Notes: generated by a model from the sequence alone, not told the origin. A stretch of 64,000 bases of DNA from Ramlibacter agri (GCF_012927085.1 NZ_JABBFX010000001.1:2852001-2916000); one strand, 5' to 3'. Shown: positions 16,011-24,028, numbered from the stretch's first letter. Program-made: numbers and translations.

Positions 16011-16683
16011 GGGAGGCGATCCTTTGCTGCAGGGCGAGCACCGCGCAATCCGGGCTGGCGAGGACGGGGCAGGGCAGTTCGGCCTGCACCACGGGCTGGG
16101 CGGCGGCCATCGAGAACTGGGCGAGCATCACGGCGTCGCAATCGGCGAACTGGCGCGCGGCCTGCGCGATCTTGCGATGGTGGTCGTCGGCGCGGCCCTG
16201 GGCCAGGTCGTCCATCGCCTGCGGCACGAAAGCGGTGCGCAGTTGCACGTCGCTGCCGCGCTGCTGCGCCATCTGCTGCAGCTCCCACGTCATCGGCGCC
16301 AGGGAAGCTTCGAAGGTGGCCAGCAGCGCCAGCTTCAGCGGGCCGCGCCTGGCGGCCAGCGCCTGCTCGAACATCGCTTCGTTGGGTTTCAGCGTCGGCA
16401 GGCCGGTGTTGCGGCCGGCGGCCTCGATGGCAGGCCCGAAAGCGGAGCAGGTGAACAGGATGCCGGCGCAGCCGGTGTCCTGGGCGTAGCGGGCCAGGTC
16501 CACGAAGCGCTGGACCATTCCTTGCGTGAGGGTGGGCGCCTGCGCGCGGTCGCTGGACAGCGAGTCGTCCAGCAGGTTCATGCGGCGGGCCTGCGGCCAG
16601 TGGCGGGCGAAGGCATCCTGGATCGGCTGGATGGCCAGCGGCGTGGCATGGATCAGGGCCACCCGTGGAGACTGCAAATTCAT
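16003..16683 (-). CDS. Aspartate/glutamate racemase family protein with one catalytic-type cysteine
   Basis: This 226-residue protein has the Asp/Glu racemase fold. The first conserved cysteine is Cys79 in LFTCSAFGP. The second position, usually GCT in the C-terminal half, reads LAQFSMA (187-193), so it carries glutamine. Family members with one active cysteine include arylmalonate decarboxylases, so racemisation should not be assumed. The ATG at 16683 is preferred; an in-frame ATG eight codons upstream is possible and neither has a strong ribosome site. It is the first gene of the operon with the dehydrogenase and Bug receptor. Confidence 0.82.
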   Translation of the reverse strand: MNLQSPRVALIHATPLAIQPIQDAFARHWPQARRMNLLDDSLSSDRAQAPTLTQGMVQRFVDLARYAQDTGCAGILFTCSAFGPAIEAAGRNTGLPTLKPNEAMFEQALAARRGPLKLALLATFEASLAPMTWELQQMAQQRGSDVQLRTAFVPQAMDDLAQGRADDHHRKIAQAARQFADCDAVMLAQFSMAAAQPVVQAELPCPVLASPDCAVLALQQRIASHG

Positions 16684-16749
16684 GGGCCAGGATGGTAACG
16701 GGACCATGGGTTTACCCGACAATCGGTTTCCCGCATTGGAGAACGCTTG

Positions 16750-17232
16750 ATGGACCTCCCCGCGCACCAGCTCACCATGACGGTGCTGATGACGCCCGAC
16801 ACGGCCAACTTCGCCGGCAACGTGCATGGCGGCCACTTGCTGAAGTGGCTGGACCAGGTGGCCTATGCCTGCGCGAGCCGCTATGCCGGCCACTACGTGG
16901 TGACCGTCTCGGTCGACCAGGTGACCTTCCGCGAGCCGATCTTCGTCGGCGAGCTGGTCACCTTCCTCGCCAGCGTCAACCACACCGGCACCAGCTCGAT
17001 GGAAGTGGGCATCAAGGTGATGGCGGAGGACATCCGCAGCCAGAAGGTGCGCCACGTGAACAGCTGCTTCTTCACGATGGTGGCGGTGGACGACCAGCGC
17101 AAGCCGGTGTCGGTGCCGCCGCTGCGGCCGTTCTCGCCCGACGAGAAACGCCGCTTCGAGGCGGCCCAGCTGCGCAAGAGCCTGCGCCGCGAGATGCAGG
17201 AACGCTTCCAGCAGCTGCAGCCCGCGCCTTGA
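16750..17232 (+). CDS. YciA-type acyl-CoA thioesterase
   Basis: The 160-residue hotdog-fold protein matches bacterial YciA/BACH acyl-CoA hydrolases. NFAGNVHGGHLLKWLDQ (18-34) contains the catalytic Asp/Asn surface, followed by VDQVTFREPIFVGELV. It hydrolyses acyl-CoA esters, probably as a housekeeping function. The ATG at 16750 was chosen over the TTG one codon upstream. It diverges from the racemase operon; GACAAT about 30 bases upstream is a possible -10 box. A perfect 8-bp hairpin follows the stop. Confidence 0.9.
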   Translation: MDLPAHQLTMTVLMTPDTANFAGNVHGGHLLKWLDQVAYACASRYAGHYVVTVSVDQVTFREPIFVGELVTFLASVNHTGTSSMEVGIKVMAEDIRSQKVRHVNSCFFTMVAVDDQRKPVSVPPLRPFSPDEKRRFEAAQLRKSLRREMQERFQQLQPAP

Positions 17233-17250
17233 ACGGGCATTTTTTCGCGC

Positions 17251-17269
17251 CGGCAAGCGCGGCTTGCCG
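17251..17269. terminator. Hairpin after the thioesterase gene
   Basis: CGGCAAGC (17251-17258), loop GCG, and GCTTGCCG (17262-17269) form a perfect 8-bp stem 18 bases after the stop codon. The T-run TTTTTT lies before rather than after the stem, so strength as an intrinsic terminator on the plus strand is uncertain. Confidence 0.5.
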
Positions 17270-17325
17270 CTGCTAGGCGCGCAGTCCTACAGCCTTGGCG
17301 TGCAATAGTTCCTAGGATCCGTTGC

Positions 17326-17712
17326 ATGAGCAAACGCAACGGACCTTCGGCCCGGGCCCACCCCATGGCGGAAGAGCGTCCCGGCAGCGGTGGCGGCTCG
17401 AAAGGGCCGTCTTCCGACAGCCGCGGCGACGCGACGCCGCGCTATAGCCGGGCGGAGTACGCGAAGGTGGTCTCGCTGCAGGACCAGGTGGCGCGTGCCG
17501 ACGGCGACTACCAGCGCCTGCGCAACGCCTACCTCGACATGATGCAGAGGGAGCCCACCCACGAGGTCGGGCTCGCGATGATCGGCGCCGACATGGACCG
17601 GGCGCACGGCCGCCTGCAGGCGCTGATCGGGCTGCCGCGGTTGCCGGCCACCTACGAGCCCAGCGCCGTGATGCGGCGCGAACTGCAGAGGCCGGCCGAC
17701 GAAAAGCGCTGA
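17326..17712 (+). CDS. Hypothetical protein, helical
   Basis: The 128-residue protein is not recognised. Its first 40 residues are rich in Ser, Gly, Pro and charged residues and look disordered. Residues 41-105 are likely helical (YAKVVSLQDQVARADGDYQR and following). It has no signal peptide or membrane segment. The upstream region contains CCTAGG shortly before the ATG, a rare tetramer context in such genomes. It precedes three even smaller proline-rich ORFs on the same strand. Confidence 0.65.
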   Translation: MSKRNGPSARAHPMAEERPGSGGGSKGPSSDSRGDATPRYSRAEYAKVVSLQDQVARADGDYQRLRNAYLDMMQREPTHEVGLAMIGADMDRAHGRLQALIGLPRLPATYEPSAVMRRELQRPADEKR

Positions 17713-17720
17713 CAGCGCTT
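17704..17720. terminator. Short hairpin overlapping the stop of the hypothetical gene
   Basis: AAGCGCT (17704-17710), loop GAC, AGCGCTT (17714-17720) is a perfect 7-bp dyad that includes the TGA stop. No T-run follows. A role in ending transcription is possible but weakly supported. Confidence 0.35.
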
Positions 17721-17794
17721 CGGCCTCGGGTCCGTAGCCGCGCAGGCGCGGCAGCAGTCACGCTCACCCTCAAGAGCCCACTCCGATCGCCGCC

Positions 17795-17956
17795 ATGAAC
17801 ACCGTGCCCACCCATCCGGTCGAGCCGGAACCGCCGTCCTCACCCGCCGACGAAGCCGCGCCCAATCCGACGCAATTGCCCGTGGAGCCCGAATTCGGTC
17901 CGATGCCGCCCCCTGGCGAGCCGGAGGACCCGGGCGCCAAGCATCCGCATCTCTAG
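17795..17956 (+). CDS. Small proline-rich acidic protein (53 aa)
   Basis: This short ORF encodes 53 residues, about a third of them proline (VEPEPPSSPADEA, FGPMPPPGEPEDPG), ending KHPHL. It should be disordered and acidic. There is no recognised domain. It is included because it is followed within 20 bases by a second similar-sized ORF with its own AAAGGA site and then by a third that overlaps the second. Codon use is GC-rich like the neighbours. It could be a non-coding coincidence. Confidence 0.45.
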   Translation: MNTVPTHPVEPEPPSSPADEAAPNPTQLPVEPEFGPMPPPGEPEDPGAKHPHL

Positions 17957-17975
17957 GCAAAGAAAGGACATCGCG

Positions 17976-18146
17976 ATGAACAAGCCTCCCACCGGCATCA
18001 CGCCACCCGCGCCCTACCTGGACCGCGAAGAGCCCGATTTCTGGATCGAGGACGACATTCCCACCGACGACAGCCATGCCTCGGCGAAATCCGAGCGCAG
18101 GGGCTCGCGCGAAGAGCGTGCGCCGGACCGTCCCGACAAGCAATGA
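17976..18146 (+). CDS. Small charged proline-containing protein (56 aa)
   Basis: The ORF encodes 56 residues starting MNKPPTGITPPAPYLDREEP, with a central acidic DFWIEDDIPTDD and a basic/acidic tail. AAAGGA lies six bases before the ATG, a good ribosome site. The start is 20 bases after the previous small ORF and the TGA overlaps the next ATG (ATGA). No family is recognised. The tight spacing supports genuine translation as a set. Confidence 0.5.
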   Translation: MNKPPTGITPPAPYLDREEPDFWIEDDIPTDDSHASAKSERRGSREERAPDRPDKQ

Positions 18147-18292
18147 ACTGGCACGCCCCGGCCGCGCCGCACCCGCCCACCGACGCGCCCAAGCCCGCCA
18201 ACCCGGAACCCGCCACGGGGCCGGTGGACCCCGGCAAGGGGCACGAAAAGAACGACCCCGAGCAGGGGAAGTCGGAGCATCCGAAACAGTGA
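18143..18292 (+). CDS. Small proline/lysine-rich protein (49 aa)
   Basis: This 49-residue ORF overlaps the preceding one by the ATGA arrangement used in translational coupling. It begins MNWHAPAAPHPPTDAPKPAN and ends in a charged stretch (EKNDPEQGKSEHPKQ). It is probably disordered and has no known family. A strong GC hairpin follows the stop within seven bases and would end the three-ORF unit. Confidence 0.45.
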   Translation: MNWHAPAAPHPPTDAPKPANPEPATGPVDPGKGHEKNDPEQGKSEHPKQ

Positions 18293-18298
18293 TTCTCT

Positions 18299-18319
18299 CC
18301 CTCCCCCTCGGGGGGAGGG
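18299..18319. terminator. GC hairpin between convergent genes
   Basis: CCCTCCCCC (18299-18307) can pair with GGGGGAGGG (18311-18319) across a three-base loop; G-rich sequence continues to about 18334. It lies seven bases after the third small ORF and 15 bases before the convergent PD-(D/E)XK-like gene. It may be a dispersed repeat or a bidirectional terminator. Confidence 0.5.
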
Positions 18320-18334
18320 CTGGGGTGGGGGTTG

Positions 18335-19078
18335 CTACGCCAGCAAGCCCTGCGCATCCTCGTCCGCCGGCGGCAAGGGCGTCGCCTTCGCCAGCGCCAT
18401 CCACACCCCGAACGGCAAGGCCGCCCGCGCCGGTTGCTGCGCGGCCCGCGCCATCACCAGCCGTTCGCCTTGCAGCAGCAGCACGCCGCAGTCGCCCGGC
18501 ACTTCGTCGGGCTCGCCCACCGGCTTGCCCTTGGCGTCGTTGCCCAGCACGTACCAGCAGGCGCCGAGGTCGTGATAGGCGGCGCGCTTGGCTTCCTGGC
18601 GCAGGTCGGCCAGCAGGTCGGAGCGGCGCACCTTGATCTCGTGGACGATCGGTTCGACGTAAGCTTCCACCGAGGTCTGGCGGATCGAGAACACGTCCGG
18701 GCGGGCCACGCACCAGCGCAGCGGCTTCGCCTCGTCGCCCGTGGGCACCTGCGCGCGCAGGCTCAGGCCGCGCCAGGCGAGCCGGCCGGAGCGCGCCATC
18801 TCCTGCGCCACCTTTTCCACCAGCGCTTCGTGCGCCGAGAGCGCCGCGCGGTTGTGCGCCAGCATGACTGCGAGCCACTGCACGCCGGCGTCGGTCACGC
18901 GCAAGGTCTCATGCCCGAGCGGCGAGCGCACGCGCTCCAGCAGGCCGGCCGCCAGCAGGTCGATTTCCAGCGGGTCCTGGCTGGGCCAGCCGGCGGAGCG
19001 GTAGATGTCGCGCAGGCGGCGGGCGTGCGCCTTGGCGAGCACGGGCGCCGACAAGGCAGGGGCGGTTTCGGACTGCAT
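18335..19078 (-). CDS. PD-(D/E)XK nuclease-like protein (MmcB-like), hypothetical
   Basis: The 247-residue protein has an N-terminal helical region (1-75, winged-helix-like, LRVTDAGVQWLAVML) and a central segment RPDVFSI followed by VHEIKVRRSDLLADL. The D and E-x-K placement matches the PD-(D/E)XK nuclease core; MmcB-type DNA repair proteins have a very similar EVK-xxxDFLAD stretch. A nuclease or nuclease-derived DNA-binding function is inferred. The ATG at 19078 is used; an upstream in-frame start would add 16 residues. It stands alone between small genes and gives no operon clue. Confidence 0.6.
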   Translation of the reverse strand: MQSETAPALSAPVLAKAHARRLRDIYRSAGWPSQDPLEIDLLAAGLLERVRSPLGHETLRVTDAGVQWLAVMLAHNRAALSAHEALVEKVAQEMARSGRLAWRGLSLRAQVPTGDEAKPLRWCVARPDVFSIRQTSVEAYVEPIVHEIKVRRSDLLADLRQEAKRAAYHDLGACWYVLGNDAKGKPVGEPDEVPGDCGVLLLQGERLVMARAAQQPARAALPFGVWMALAKATPLPPADEDAQGLLA

Positions 19079-19170
19079 GGATGAACGCAGAAGTTTACGT
19101 CGCACGGTAGGCACCCTCCCACGCATCCAGGAGCACCCGGCTGATCACTGCGCGATGGGGGGTGTCCACA

Positions 19171-19551
19171 ATGTGCGCCATGGTTGAGAAATGCATGGAG
19201 CCCACGCGCAACGGCGCGACGCAGGCCGTACTGGCCGGCGAGGCCGAGCCCCCGGTGATCTACGGCATTACGGCCGTGCGGATGGAAGGCGGCAGCCTGA
19301 CCGAGGTGATGATGGGGATGATCGCGCCCAGCCTCGAACACTGGGACCTGCGCCCGGCTCCAACGCGCCTGGTCGAAGTGGTCGACCGGCTGGTGGAAGG
19401 CGACACCGTGGTGGCGCTGTTCCCCACCGAGCGCGGCACCTTGCGGCTGGGGACCGAGGTGAAGGTCGACGTGTTGGCGGAGGGAACCGAGACGCTCATG
19501 GCGTCGGAGGAGAGGCCGGGGCAGCGCTTGAGCGATTTGCCCCGCTTTTGA
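19171..19551 (+). CDS. Hypothetical protein (126 aa)
   Basis: The protein is not recognised. It reads as a mixed alpha/beta soluble domain (VIYGITAVRMEGGSLTEVMM, then LVEVVDRLVEGDTVVALF, then LGTEVKVDVL). It has no signal peptide. The start is uncertain: a GTG at 19162 and ATGs at 19171, 19180 and 19192 are all in frame, and GGGGGG at 19156-19161 fits the ATG at 19171 best. It converges on the DMT transporter gene with the stop codons adjacent. Confidence 0.65.
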   Translation: MCAMVEKCMEPTRNGATQAVLAGEAEPPVIYGITAVRMEGGSLTEVMMGMIAPSLEHWDLRPAPTRLVEVVDRLVEGDTVVALFPTERGTLRLGTEVKVDVLAEGTETLMASEERPGQRLSDLPRF

Positions 19552-20448
19552 TCAAGCCGACGCGCGCAGCGCCGGCAGCTTCAACACTCCACTGGACAGC
19601 GCCGTGCCGCAGATGATGATGGCCCCGCAGGCCAGCATCCACGGTGTGATCTGCTCGCCCAGGAACAGCCCGCCATAGACGACGGCGAACACCGGCACGG
19701 CATACGTCACCGTCAGCGCGCGCGCCGGCCCGGCGTTTTCGATCAGGCGGAAGTAGAGGATGTAAGCGATGCCCGTGCACAGCACGCCCGCCACAGTCAC
19801 TGCGATCCAAGCCTGTGCGCTCGGCATCCGTGCCGGCCATGCCGTGGCGGCCGGCAGCGCGAGGGCCAGGGTCGCGGCAAGCTGGCTGCCAGTGGCCGTC
19901 ATCAAGGGCGGCAGGCCTTGCAGGTGCTTCTTCGTCCAGCTCGCGGCGAAGGCATAGGAGACCGTGGCGCCCAGGCAGGCCAGCACCGCCCAGATCGGCG
20001 CGATGCCGGAAGCATTCGGGTGGATGCCGGCCTTGTCCCAGGCCAGCAGCACGATGCCCAGGAAGCCCACCGCCAGGCCCAGGCTGCGCGAGCCGGTCGG
20101 CCGGTCGCCCAGCCAGCCCCACGCGACCAGCGCGCCGAACAGCGGCACCGTCGCATTCAGGATGGCCGACAGGCCGGTGCTGATGGACAGCAGCGCGAAC
20201 GCGAACAGCAGGAAGGGCAGGCCCGAGTTGAGCACGCCCACCACGAACACCGCCTTCCAGTGCTTGCGCAATTGCGGGCCCAGCCCGCGCGCCAGCATGA
20301 GCGGCACCAGCAGGAGGGTGGCGATGCCCACGCGGGCGCAGGTGGCCGCCAGCGGCCCGAACTCCACGACGGCGAGCCGCATGAACAGGAAGGACGAGCC
20401 CCAGATGGCGGCCAGCAGGACGAAATCGATGATGGAAGCGACGGGCAT
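19552..20448 (-). CDS. EamA-domain DMT superfamily transporter
   Basis: The 298-residue membrane protein has ten predicted helices in two EamA repeats (first from LLAAIWGSSFLFMRLAVVEF, second from AVLACLGATVSYAFAASWTK). Family members export amino acids, nucleotides or drugs; the substrate here cannot be told. The ATG at 20448 places the first helix normally. It lies 78 bases downstream of the ogt gene on the same strand, so it could be transcribed with the repair genes, but the gap is long enough for a separate promoter. Confidence 0.88.
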   Translation of the reverse strand: MPVASIIDFVLLAAIWGSSFLFMRLAVVEFGPLAATCARVGIATLLLVPLMLARGLGPQLRKHWKAVFVVGVLNSGLPFLLFAFALLSISTGLSAILNATVPLFGALVAWGWLGDRPTGSRSLGLAVGFLGIVLLAWDKAGIHPNASGIAPIWAVLACLGATVSYAFAASWTKKHLQGLPPLMTATGSQLAATLALALPAATAWPARMPSAQAWIAVTVAGVLCTGIAYILYFRLIENAGPARALTVTYAVPVFAVVYGGLFLGEQITPWMLACGAIIICGTALSSGVLKLPALRASA

Positions 20449-20526
20449 GGGAACCTGAGTGTCGGGGCAATCGGCGCGTTGCCGCGCCGGCACTGATGAA
20501 ACTTGCGGGGGCGATTGATTCGCCGC

Positions 20527-21024
20527 TTACATCAATGCGCCTTCCAGCTTGAGAAGCGCAGTCTTGCGCTCGATCCCGCCCGCATAGCCCGTGAGCCCGC
20601 CGGCCGTCCCCAGCACGCGGTGGCAGGGCACGACGATGCTGACCGGGTTGCGCCCGACCGCGGCACCGACGGCCCGCGCCGCCTGCGGCCTTCCGAGCCG
20701 GCGACCGAGTTCGCCGTAGCTCGTGGTCTCCCCTTGCGGGATGGCCAGCAGCGCGTGCCACACGCTTTGCTGGAAGGGCGTGCCATGCCGCAGGTCCAGC
20801 GGCAGGTCGAAGGAGGTCCGCTTGCCGTCGAAATAGTCCTGCAGCTGGCGCACGGCTTCCTTCAGCATCGGATGCTCAGGCGCTTCCGGCCACAGCACGC
20901 CTTCCGGCCCGTGGCGCTGGCCGACGAACCAGACGCCGGCCACGCCGATGTCGCTGGCGGCCAGCAGCATCGCGCCCAGCGGGCTTTCGTAACGGGTGCA
21001 AACGAGGGATCCGTTCGTCTTCAT
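20527..21024 (-). CDS. ogt: Methylated-DNA--protein-cysteine methyltransferase
   Basis: The 165-residue protein is a DNA alkyltransferase that removes methyl groups from O6-methylguanine by transfer to its own cysteine. The acceptor is Cys134 in VVPCHRVLG, the family signature, with the helix-turn-helix TSYGELGRRLGRPQAARAVG before it. It is a suicide protein. It follows the Ada-AlkA fusion gene after 18 bases and so belongs to the same adaptive-response operon, supplying a second alkyltransferase activity. Confidence 0.95.
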   Translation of the reverse strand: MKTNGSLVCTRYESPLGAMLLAASDIGVAGVWFVGQRHGPEGVLWPEAPEHPMLKEAVRQLQDYFDGKRTSFDLPLDLRHGTPFQQSVWHALLAIPQGETTSYGELGRRLGRPQAARAVGAAVGRNPVSIVVPCHRVLGTAGGLTGYAGGIERKTALLKLEGALM

Positions 21025-21042
21025 GTCATTTCTCCAGGAGGT

Positions 21043-22521
21043 TCAGAGTGCGCTCCACGCGCGCACCACCGCATAACTGCGCCAGGGTTTCCAGGCCTGC
21101 GAGGCTGCTTCGGCTTCGCGGGCCGGCTGCTTCATCTGCTGCACGCCCAGCGCCTTGTGCAGCGCGACGTCGCCGGCCGGGAAGGCATCGGGCCAGCGCA
21201 AGGCCCGCATCGCGATGTACTGCGCCGTCCAGTCGCCGATGCCGGGCAGCTCCTTGAGGGCCTCGATCGTCGCCGGCACGTCGGCGCCCGCATGCAGGTG
21301 GATGCGGCGTTCGGCCACGGCCCGCGCGATGGCGACGATGGCCGCCTGGCGCTGGCGCACGATGCCCAGCTGGCCGAGCGCATCGCCCTCGGCGGCCGCC
21401 AGCACTTCGGCGGCCGGGAAGAGGCGATGCACGCCTTCGAACGGCGTCGCTATCGGCTGGCCGAAGCGCTCCACGAGCCGCTGCGCCAGGGTCCGCGCCG
21501 CCGCCACCGTGATCTGCTGGCCCAGCACGGCCCGCACCGCCAGCTCGTAGCCGTTCAAGGTGCCCGGCACCCGCAGGCCATCCCCTAGCGGGAAGCTGCC
21601 GTGCAGGCGTGCGTTGATGGCATGCGGGTCGGCGTCGAGGTCGAAGGCGGCCCGGACGCGGCGGATCACCAGCGGCAGCACGCCGCGCAGCGTATCGCTG
21701 GCCCGCAGCACCAGTTGGGCATGCGCTTCGTCGAAGCGCACCTGCAGCCAGCCTGCGTATTGCTTGCCGCCCGCGTCGAGCGCCAAGGTCCGCGTCAGCG
21801 AATCTTCGGCCAGCAGTTCCATGCCCGTGATCGCCCGCGTGCGGAAGAAGCCGAGCATCGCGCTCACGTCGTAGGGCGGGCGGTAGCCCAGCCGCACTTC
21901 GCTGGCGCTTTCGCGCTGGGTGCCTTCCTTGCGCAGCTGCGAGGGGCTCAGCCCGTAATGGTCGACGAAGGCTGCGTTGAAGCGGCGCACGCTGGCGAAT
22001 CCGCTGGCCAGCGCCACCTCCGTCACCGGCAGGTCGGTGTCGGCCAGCAATTGCTTGGCCGTCAACAGCCGCCGCGTCTGCAGGTATTGCAGCGGCGAGA
22101 CGCCCAGCTGCGCTTCGAAGATGCGGCGCAGGTGCCGGTCGCTGACGCCCAGCCGCGCTGCCAGTTGGTCCACGGACGGCGAGCCGTCGGCCCACGCTTC
22201 AGGCTCGTCGAGCAGGCGCGCGGCCTGCTGGGCCAGCATGCTGCTCGCGTCCTGGATCGACCAGCGCGGCGCTTGCGGCGCCAGTTCGGGCCGGCAGCGC
22301 AGGCAGGGCCGGAAGCCGGCGTTCTCGGCCTGGGCCGCATGGGCGAAGAAGCGGCAGTTCTCGCGGCGCGGCGTCCGCACCTTGCAGACGGGCCGGCAGT
22401 AGATGCCCGTGCTCGTGACACCGGTGAAGAAGGTGCCGTCGAAGCGGGCGTCGCGCGCCTTCAGCGCGAGGTAGCAGGCGTCAGGTGCCAGGGGCGGGTC
22501 GGCGAGCGTCATGGGGTTCAT
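21043..22521 (-). CDS. Ada-AlkA fusion: regulatory methyl acceptor, AraC helix-turn-helix and 3-methyladenine glycosylase
   Basis: This 492-residue protein joins three modules. Residues 10-80 are the Ada zinc domain with Cys42, Cys46, Cys73 and Cys76 (YCRPVC, PCLRC); Cys42 should accept methyl groups from phosphotriesters. Residues 95-200 are an AraC-type DNA-binding domain (QLAARLGVSDRHLRRIF, EVALASGFASVRRFNAAF). Residues 210-490 are an AlkA-type glycosylase with the helix-hairpin-helix LPGIGDWTAQYIAMRA and a following Asp-containing segment. Methylated protein would activate its own operon, including ogt. It diverges from the phosphomannomutase gene. Confidence 0.93.
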   Translation of the reverse strand: MNPMTLADPPLAPDACYLALKARDARFDGTFFTGVTSTGIYCRPVCKVRTPRRENCRFFAHAAQAENAGFRPCLRCRPELAPQAPRWSIQDASSMLAQQAARLLDEPEAWADGSPSVDQLAARLGVSDRHLRRIFEAQLGVSPLQYLQTRRLLTAKQLLADTDLPVTEVALASGFASVRRFNAAFVDHYGLSPSQLRKEGTQRESASEVRLGYRPPYDVSAMLGFFRTRAITGMELLAEDSLTRTLALDAGGKQYAGWLQVRFDEAHAQLVLRASDTLRGVLPLVIRRVRAAFDLDADPHAINARLHGSFPLGDGLRVPGTLNGYELAVRAVLGQQITVAAARTLAQRLVERFGQPIATPFEGVHRLFPAAEVLAAAEGDALGQLGIVRQRQAAIVAIARAVAERRIHLHAGADVPATIEALKELPGIGDWTAQYIAMRALRWPDAFPAGDVALHKALGVQQMKQPAREAEAASQAWKPWRSYAVVRAWSAL

Positions 22522-22617
22522 GATACGCAGCGCATCCGCGCGGACTGGCCGTTTTCGGACATGTTCCTGCCACCCTCGTGCCTACAATGGACCGAGAGAC
22601 GAAGAGAACAGAAATCC

Positions 22618-23997
22618 ATGCAACTCAACCCCAGCATCTTCAAGGCCTACGACATCCGCGGCATCGTGCCGAGCACGCTGAATGAAGAGGTCGCCGAGGC
22701 GCTCGGCCGCGCCTTCGGCACCGTCGCCAAGCGCGAAGGCGAACAGGCCGTCGCCGTCGGCCGTGACGGCCGGCTCAGCGGGCCTTCGGTCAGCGCTGCG
22801 CTGGTCAAGGGCCTCGTCGCCAGCGGCGTCGACGTCATCGACGTCGGCATGGTGACGACGCCCATGCTCTACTTCGCCGCCAGCACGCTCACCAGCAGCG
22901 GCATCCAGGTGACGGGCAGCCACAACCCGAAGGACTACAACGGCTTCAAGATGGTCCTGCGTGGCCGCGCCATCTACGGCGACGACATCCAGGGCCTGCG
23001 CAGGCTGATGGAAGAGGGCGCGCCCGCCGCCGGCCAGGCGGGCCAGATCCGCAACGTCAACATCTTCGCTCCCTACCGCGACCGCATCGCCGGCGACATC
23101 AAGCTGGCCCGGCCGCTGAAGATCGTCGTCGACTGCGGCAACGGCGTCGCCGGCGCTTCGGCCCCGCAGATCTACCGGGCCATCGGCTGCGAAGTGATCG
23201 AGATGTACAGCGAGGTGGACGGCGATTTCCCGAACCACCATCCGGACCCCAGCAAGCCGGAGAACCTGCGCGACCTGATCGCCAAGCTGAAGGAAACGGG
23301 CGCCGACCTCGGCCTCGCCTTCGACGGCGACGGCGACCGCCTGGGCATCATCACCCGCGAAGGCAACAACATCTTCCCGGACCGCCAGATGATGCTGTTC
23401 GCGCGCGACGTGCTGTCGCGCGTGCCCGGCGCGCCTATCCTCTACGACGTCAAGTGCACGCAGCGGCTGGCGCCCGCCATCCGCGAAGCCGGCGGCGAGC
23501 CCGTGATGTACAAGACCGGGCACTCGCTGATCAAGGCGAAGATGCGCGAGCTGAATTCGCCGCTGGGCGGCGAGATGAGCGGCCACATCTTCTTCAAGGA
23601 GCGCTGGTACGGCTTCGACGACGGCACCTATGCCGGTTGCCGGCTGCTGGAAGTCCTGTCGCGCTCGCCGGACCCGAGCGCCATCCTCAACGCGCTTCCC
23701 AGCAGCTTCTCCACGCCGGAGCTGAACGTGAAGTGCGAGGAAGGCGAGCCGCATCGCGTGGTCGCCGAACTGGTGAAGATCGCGTCGTTCCCGGATGCCG
23801 AGGTTTCGACGATCGACGGCCTGCGCGTGGACTGGCCGGACGGCTTCGGCCTGATCCGCGCCTCCAACACGACGCCGGTGCTGGTGTTGCGCTTCGAAGG
23901 CCACACGCAGGAGGCCATGCACCGCATCGAGGACCGGATGCTGGAGCTGCTGCGCAAGGTGAAGCCGGACGCGAAGATCGGGGAAGCGGCGCATTAG
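22618..23997 (+). CDS. Phosphomannomutase/phosphoglucomutase (AlgC/ManB type)
   Basis: The 459-residue alpha-D-phosphohexomutase interconverts 1- and 6-phosphates of mannose or glucose for LPS and exopolysaccharide precursors. All four active-site loops are present: TGSHNPKDYNGFK with the phosphoserine, the metal loop DGDGDR, the sugar loop GGEMSGH and the phosphate loop RASNTTP. The N terminus KAYDIRGIVP is typical. A -10-like TACAAT sits at 22583-22588. The LPS genes waaC and waaA follow on the same strand. Confidence 0.93.
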   Translation: MQLNPSIFKAYDIRGIVPSTLNEEVAEALGRAFGTVAKREGEQAVAVGRDGRLSGPSVSAALVKGLVASGVDVIDVGMVTTPMLYFAASTLTSSGIQVTGSHNPKDYNGFKMVLRGRAIYGDDIQGLRRLMEEGAPAAGQAGQIRNVNIFAPYRDRIAGDIKLARPLKIVVDCGNGVAGASAPQIYRAIGCEVIEMYSEVDGDFPNHHPDPSKPENLRDLIAKLKETGADLGLAFDGDGDRLGIITREGNNIFPDRQMMLFARDVLSRVPGAPILYDVKCTQRLAPAIREAGGEPVMYKTGHSLIKAKMRELNSPLGGEMSGHIFFKERWYGFDDGTYAGCRLLEVLSRSPDPSAILNALPSSFSTPELNVKCEEGEPHRVVAELVKIASFPDAEVSTIDGLRVDWPDGFGLIRASNTTPVLVLRFEGHTQEAMHRIEDRMLELLRKVKPDAKIGEAAH

Positions 23998-24028
23998 CGA
24001 CGAGGAGGGATGTCACACTACGCCCCCA

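Noticed and set aside
17795..18292. The three micro-ORFs as one frameshifted gene.
   Set aside because: Each has its own start, the second has a ribosome site, and joining them does not produce a recognisable domain.
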